The position numbers were made by a program, and so were the translations under genes. Shown here piece after piece: positions 58,581 to 64,000 of a stretch of 64,000 nucleotides of DNA. Source of the stretch: Nipponacmea schrenckii (lineage: Eukaryota > Mollusca > Gastropoda > Lottiidae); NCBI GenBank assembly GCA_030562195.1, contig JAUJPP010000003.1:21607398-21671397 (forward strand), in the 5' to 3' direction. The notes beneath the pieces were generated by a model that did not search any database, was not told the origin of the DNA, and worked only from the letters and a program-made list of their open reading frames with translations. Each line of letters begins with the position of its first letter. Position 1 is the stretch's first letter.

Positions 58581-58953
58581 TTGGTAAAGTTCCTCCGATT
58601 TTTTTTTTGGTCGTGAAATTTTAATGAGTTGCATTTATCGTTTTTCTACCAATTGCCCCTCCAGTATGATAGTAAAACTTCGTCAAAATAAAGCTGTCAT
58701 CCATATTCATAATTCATCTGCGCAAACATTACATATTCAGACAGTAACGTCAATTGCGTTTGTACGTATGGGCGATATTTTTTCATATTCTGGGGATAAT
58801 GTGTTTGTACAGGATAGAGTAGATTTTTTCAGTTCTTCAAGAGTTTATAGATTTGACAAATAGTATCCCTACCACTCGGGATAAGGAGAAAGTTTTCTTT
58901 ATGAATATTAAGAAGCATTTAGTCTCAATGGTGAGATTGGTCAGTGTCCTAAT

Positions 58954-60300
58954 ATGAAAGTTGACATTCAGGTTAATAACACTGATCCTTTATATATTCG
59001 TCCTTATTATGTTTCTGATAAGGATAAGGAGACTGTAGAGCTTGAGAATTTAGTAAAATTGGGAGATTTAGCAGAAGGTCACCAATCCTATACTTCTCCT
59101 GTACTTATTCTTCCTAAGAAGGGTAGCAGTGAAGATTTTCAATTCTTAAATTCGATTAATCATCCTTTTCCACTTTTATCAGAGACACTGAAAAGAATAG
59201 GTAATGCGCAACCTAAAATTATTAGTTGTATTGATTTCAAGTCTGTTTTTTTTCTTTTTGTCCCTTTCAAAGAACGCACAGCAATATACTGGCATTTCTT
59301 CATATCATGGTGGAAAGAATTATTATTTTAAACGTCTTACGCAAGGTCTAAGTGTCTCACCAGGCATTTTTCAGGCCAAGATAGATGCCATTATTTCTGA
59401 AATTGAAGGTAGTCGATCTTACTGCATTGCACATCACGACGACATTATTATTTTTAGTAAAGATATAGCATCTCATCAAGTTCATTTGGCCAGCATTCTG
59501 CAAGCACTCATCAATCATGGTCTTAAAATTTCTCACCACAAATGTTCTCTCTGCCAGCACACTGTTACTTATATGGGATACACTATACAAATTAATCATG
59601 ATGGTCTATTAAAAATCAAACCTCAGGCTATTAGATGTCATTCAATTAGAAATCTATCTTTGCCTAAAAATTCTAAGGATGTACGTAGGTTTTTTGGTCC
59701 TGTTAACTATTTATCAAGTTTTGTTCCAAATTTGCAATCGAAGTTGGCACCATTACATAAATTTCCAGTAAGCAGTCATCTTTTCGTTGGAATGATACTC
59801 ATGAAACTGTTCTTTAAGATATAAAGAGATTGTTGGTACAACCACCAGTATAATGTATGCCTTGTTCGGGTCGTTTTACACTTTACAGCGATACTTCTCG
59901 CATTGCTACTGGTCTTACTTAACACAAGTTATTAATGGTGAGGAACGTGTTCTAGGTTATTATTCTAAGAAATTGCCTGAAGCTTGTAAGAGATACAGTG
60001 TTACCTTATTAGAGTTGTTTGGTTTGCTAATAAAAATCACCAATTTTCATCACTTATTAAAAGGTGTAGAATTTGATGTTGCTGTAGATCACTCATCAAT
60101 TCCACAAATTTTGCAGTCTAAACAAGAACTCAAGTCCAATCGTCTTATTAAGTTATATGAAAAGCTTTCACATTATTCCTTTCTGATATCCTATAAGAAA
60201 GGTTCTGGCAAGGAAGTTGCTCTTGCAGATTATTTGTCTAGAAATACTATAGATGTAGATTTGGAAATTGATTCTGTCATTCCGACAGCTTTTTCACTCT
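58954..60300 (+). pseudogene. Ty3/gypsy reverse transcriptase and RNase H
   Basis: RT motifs: SPVLILPKKGSSEDF (58954 frame), a frame change near 59250, then the palm: FKRLTQGLSVSPGIFQAKID and IAHHDDIIIFSKD, where the usual Tyr of Y-x-D-D is His. RNase H: VLGYYSKKLPEACKRYSVTL and ALADYLSRN. The His substitution and frame breaks make it inactive. Confidence 0.8.
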
Positions 60301-60592
60301 TTGCTTATCCAATTAGTCAACCTGTATATAGACCTGTAACCAGACAGCGGGCTAAGCGAAATAGCATAACTGTTCAAGGTTTATTTCCTAATTCAACACG
60401 TAAATCAAAACCAAAGGTTCGTCAGTCGACAATTCCAATCAGGAATCTGTTAAGGATATTTCTACTGATAAATCAATTTCTATTACCAGATTATGTTGAT
60501 GGTCAAACTTGCTTTCCTGTTGGTAGTAGTTTAGTCAATTCTAGAAGTTCTGCTTGTGTCAAACCTCCTCATAATCCTTTAAGTATTCCCCA

Positions 60593-60839
60593 TGTTTCAG
60601 AACTGCATTGGACCTACTCTTTAATAGCTAAGATCCGGGGAAGCAACCTCGTTAATCTAGTAGCAAATCGTTTTAGTTTAGAGATTATTGTACTTTTCCT
60701 TTTGGTTAGAGAGTATTGTTTACATGTGTACTTAATCTGCCATATTCAATTGGAATAAACCTATCTAAATCAATATTTTTAAATCTCATCATCCTGTGCC
60801 TGTGGTTTGGATCTCGGTACATCCAAGGAAACCAAAACA
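60593..60839 (+). repeat. Probable 5' LTR of the third BEL/Pao element
   Basis: The right boundary is good: ...CCAAAACA at 60839 followed at once by a primer-binding site TGGTCCGACGAGACGGAT (60840-60857) resembling the 3' end of tRNA-Tyr. The left boundary is uncertain (TGTTTCAG at 60593 or TGTTTACA at 60717). AATAAA occurs inside (60761-60766). Confidence 0.5.
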
Positions 60840-60922
60840 TGGTCCGACGAGACGGATCTGTTTTCTGTTAAGTTTAGATAATATTTATTCTAGTAACTTT
60901 GTAAAAACTTTGTAAAATAATC

Positions 60923-62518
60923 ATGCCAGGCGATCAAGAAAAGGATAAGGATAAATCTAGAAAAGTGAGAGGTGGACATCGGAGTTTTGTGAAACGAACT
61001 GTATCATTGTGTTCTGATCTTATTGTTAAAGGTGATTTATCTAAGGATGAGAAAGACAGAATTGTGAATTATAGAAAAACATTGACAGAAAAACAGAAAG
61101 TTCTAAAAATTCTGGATGATAACATTTTGGATAAAATGGCAGATGATGATAATATTGAAGCAGAAATATTTGAGAGCAGTGAGTTTTCTGAATTTATTTT
61201 TGATGCCGTTTCTAGAATTGATTGTGTATTACAAGCCCCATCTCAACCAAACATAGCTGACAGGTTGATGAATTCAGCTGACGATAGCAGTCATGGAAAC
61301 CGATCGCCTCGCTCCGACAGTGATCTATCTATACAAAATCTAGGTCAAGATATACGATTACCGTCAAACTCTCGAATTAGGGCCAAGTTACCAAAGCTTA
61401 CACTTGACAAATATTCTGGCGATGCGAAACAATGGCAATCATTTTGGGACAGTTTCAGTTCAGCAATTGACTCTAATCCGGAATTATGAAAGGTTGATAA
61501 ATTTAGTTATCTTAAAAGTTTGCTAGAAGGACCCGCTCAATCTGCTATATCAGGAATCACTCTGACAGGTGATAATTACGACTCCGCCATCAAACTTTTA
61601 ACTGAAAGATTTGCCAATCCTCACGTTATTATATCTTCTCATATGGAATCCATGATAAGTTTAAAATCTGCCTCAGACTCTAATGACATTAAGAAACTTA
61701 GAACTCTATACGATGGCATTGAAAGTAGTATCAGAAATTTAAATACGTAGTTTAGGAATTTCGTCAGATTCATTTGGTGCCTTACTTATTCCGCTTATTC
61801 TACAGAAAATACCCGAGGATTTTACCTTATTAATCACCAGAGAATTCAAATCAGACACGTGGAGTTTCAGTGAATTTTTGCATGGAATGAAATTAGAAAT
61901 TGAAGCCAGAGAAAAATGTGCTTTCATGAAATCAAAAGAGCCTAATCAAACTAAGTCTACTACATCGGACGACTTTCATAAATTCAAATATAAACCTCCA
62001 AATTCTGCTACGCTGTTCACAGATCAACAGACTGGAAATATGCAACAAGGTCCATTTTGTAGCTTTTGTGCCAAGCAACATTCTTCTGCAAGTTGCAAAA
62101 CTGTAACGGAAATTTCAGCCCGAAGAAACATTCTTCGTAAAAAAGGAAAGTGCTTTAGATGTTAAAAACGGGTCATATTATTAAGAACTGTCCGGTATCA
62201 TTTAAATGTTTTAACTGCCAAGGTGATCATAACGCTGCGATATGTGACAGATCAAAGGAAAATACCGCCACTGGTTATAAAGATCAAAAACAATCTAATA
62301 CAATGTGTGTTAATAGTGACACATCTGTGTTGTTACAAACCGCTGTAACCGATATTGGTTCTCCTGATAATCCGAAAAGTCGGGATCAAGACTTGTCTTT
62401 GATAACTGTAGCCAAAGAACCTATGTCACGGAAAAACTTTGTAATCGAATCAAATCTAAATCTATCCGAGAGGACAATTTACTTATCAAATCGTTTGGTG
62501 ATGAATCTCCAAGACTGA
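60923..62518 (+). pseudogene. BEL/Pao gag with zinc knuckles
   Basis: The ATG at 60923 (MPGDQEKDKDKSRKVRGGHR) begins a charged gag ending at an in-frame TGA (61487-61489); the same frame resumes KVDKFSYLKSLLEGPAQSAI until 61750. A different frame carries MKLEIEAREKCAF, and knuckle-like Cys/His clusters follow (FCSFCAKQHSSASC; CFNCQGDHNAAIC). The DUF1759 signature LPKLTLDKYSGDAKQWQSFW is clear. Confidence 0.8.
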
Positions 62519-62529
62519 AACCTTGTCAA

Positions 62530-64000
62530 CTAGTTCAGTTGTCAGTGACAACACGTGATGGAATGGGAGTCTATGTCAACGCTTATAAGGTGCCAACTAT
62601 CTGTAGTCCTAATCAGGCAATTGATATTGCTCTTGACAATTATCCGTATCTGCATGGTCTTGATTTGGCAGATAATCCAAATGCTTCCGACGCTGATGAG
62701 TTAGAAGTTGACATACTCATTGGAGCTGACTATTATTGGACATTCTTCAATGGTGTTTCCCGACGGGGGGAGCATAATGGGCCTGTCGCTCTTTATTCTA
62801 AACTGGGTTGGGTATTATCCGGGCCAGTAGTAACGTCTTGTAGGAATTCCCGTGAATGTACCGTCAATTTAAGTTCTATCCATGTTCTTAAAATAGATTC
62901 ATCAATTGTATATGAGTGTAATGATATGTATGATATTAGGGAAGAACTTTCTAAATTCTGGGATCTTGAGACATTGGGGATCCGAAAAAACGAAACTTCA
63001 GTTTATGACAAATTTGTAGAAGATGTCAAATTCAATCGTGAAAGGTATAAGGTTCAACTTCCCTTTAAAGAAGAACATTCGCTCTTGCCTGATAATTTTA
63101 ACGTTTGCCAAAATAGACTCGAAAAACTTTTGAAGCGATTAAAGTCTCAACCACAGATTCGCGAAGAATATGATAGAATTATCAAAGACCAGTTAAAGGA
63201 TGGAATAATTGAAATAGTTCCTGAACAAGAATTATCTACACCATCTGTGGGAAATGTACATTACCTTCCGCATCGTGAAGTAGTGCGAACTGACAAAGAC
63301 ACAACTAAGGTACGAATTGTGTATGATGCTTCGGCAAAAGTCAATAATTCCAGTCCAAGCCTAAACGATTGTTTATTCTCAGGACCGTCGCTCATTCATT
63401 AATTTTTGACATTCTCGTTAGGTTTAGGGTAAATCGAATAGCTGTTATTGCTGACATAGAAAAGGCCTTCTTGAACATATCGGTTGTACCAGAACATCGA
63501 GACTTTTTGAGATTTTTATGGGTATCTGATCTAAACAGTGACAATCCAAATATCATTGTGTATCGGTTTACACGAGTAGTTTTCGGTGTGACTTCCAGCC
63601 CTTTCTTATTAAACGCGACTTTAAGACATCATTTAAACTTATGTGAATCTGACGAAACGAAAATTCGGACTTTATTCGTGTAATATTGGAATCGTTGTAT
63701 GTTGACGATTTCGTGTCTGGATCTGGATCTGTAGATGAAACTTTTGAGAAATGTAAGGCAGTACGTAATATCTTTCAAGATGGAGCATTTAATATGCGTA
63801 AATGGGTATCAAACTCAGCAGAGTTACTACAACGGATTAACAATGACTTGTTATTTCAAGAGAAAATCGATAATTATTACAATTATAATCAAGAATCTTT
63901 CTCACATCCAAAGGTTTTAGGATTGATATTGGATAATAAATCAGATAATTTCATATATGACTTTTCTAAGATTGCTGATTGTAATGAATCGGACACTGTT
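62530..64000 (+). pseudogene. BEL/Pao protease-to-reverse transcriptase segment
   Basis: 62539-63402: DUF1758-type region (VDILIGADYYWTFFNG, LGWVLSGPV) and the start of RT ([20 protein letters not shown]). 63400-63683 continues in another frame ([38 protein letters not shown]), then YVDD follows in a third frame. The aspartic-protease active site is not visible, which suggests an internal deletion near 62400-62520. Confidence 0.75.

Larger units (their letters stand above)
57780..60590 (+). mobile_element. Truncated, decayed Ty3/gypsy retrotransposon
   Basis: Plus-strand pieces in order: Arg/Ser-rich gag end with a CCHC knuckle (CGFCLKPGHNWRRC, about 57948-57990), protease (LFDSGASKTLF, 58200), reverse transcriptase (58954-59824) and RNase H (59853-60300). 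No integrase is seen before the next element begins, and the 5' end is missing. Several frame breaks. Confidence 0.8.
60840..64000 (+). mobile_element. Third BEL/Pao retrotransposon, partly decayed, runs off the window
   Basis: After the primer-binding site come gag (60923), zinc knuckles (about 62050-62250), a protease-region remnant and reverse transcriptase with YVDD at about 63700; the 3' part is outside the window. Stops and frame changes occur at 61487, 61748, 62163, 62516, 63400 and 63680. The order and motifs match the intact element at 10255, but it is a different family by sequence. Confidence 0.85.

Overview
This is a nuclear genomic window from an invertebrate animal. Genes have spliced exons, base composition is AT-rich, polyadenylation signals lie downstream of genes, and the window is crowded with BEL/Pao and Ty3/gypsy retroelements, hAT-like and TTAA-target DNA transposons, MITEs and minisatellites. 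A mollusc, perhaps a gastropod, fits best: several dispersed repeats look like molluscan ones, and the secreted Gly-rich proteins recall molluscan extracellular matrix. That taxonomic call is inference from memory, without a search.

Layout. 1-1165: 3' end of a decayed BEL/Pao element (integrase scrap plus LTR). 1.4-25 kb: a one-strand (minus) cluster of secreted proteins that share one CBM6/35-like beta-sandwich domain. There are five copies of the domain: three single-domain proteins of 195 codons each (1421-2008, 20403-20990, 24424-25011) and one very long repeat protein (5149-9104). In the long protein two domains flank and interleave with silk-like Gly-X repeats, and a 2-nt insertion in the repeat splits it into two reading frames. 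The cluster is interrupted by a young, complete BEL/Pao element (10255-16590, 231-bp LTRs, 5-bp target duplication) and a 48-bp minisatellite (about 16960-18415).

26-34 kb: a divergent pair of small spliced genes. A DYDC1/2-like DPY30-domain gene lies on the minus strand, and an unidentified 140-residue gene with four exons lies on the plus strand; MITEs sit in the introns of both. 34-42 kb: two DNA transposons with TTAA target sites and perfect terminal inverted repeats, one with an SGNH-hydrolase-like ORF and a Kolobok/Mutator-like transposase fragment, the other with a THAP-type zinc finger. 44.7-48.7 kb: a decayed hAT-like transposase gene. 50.2-50.5 kb: the last coding exon of an IFI6/IFI27 (ISG12)-like gene. 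52-64 kb: a retroelement graveyard with a decayed BEL/Pao (minus), a truncated Ty3/gypsy (plus), and a third, partly decayed BEL/Pao (plus) that runs off the window end.

The host content worth following is the CBM-like/silk-like secreted family. Signal peptides, an invariant Asn-Ala-Ser sequon, two invariant cysteines, TATA-box promoters and tandem arrangement on one strand suggest a local expansion of extracellular matrix, mucus or shell/adhesive proteins. Function is not established by the sequence.
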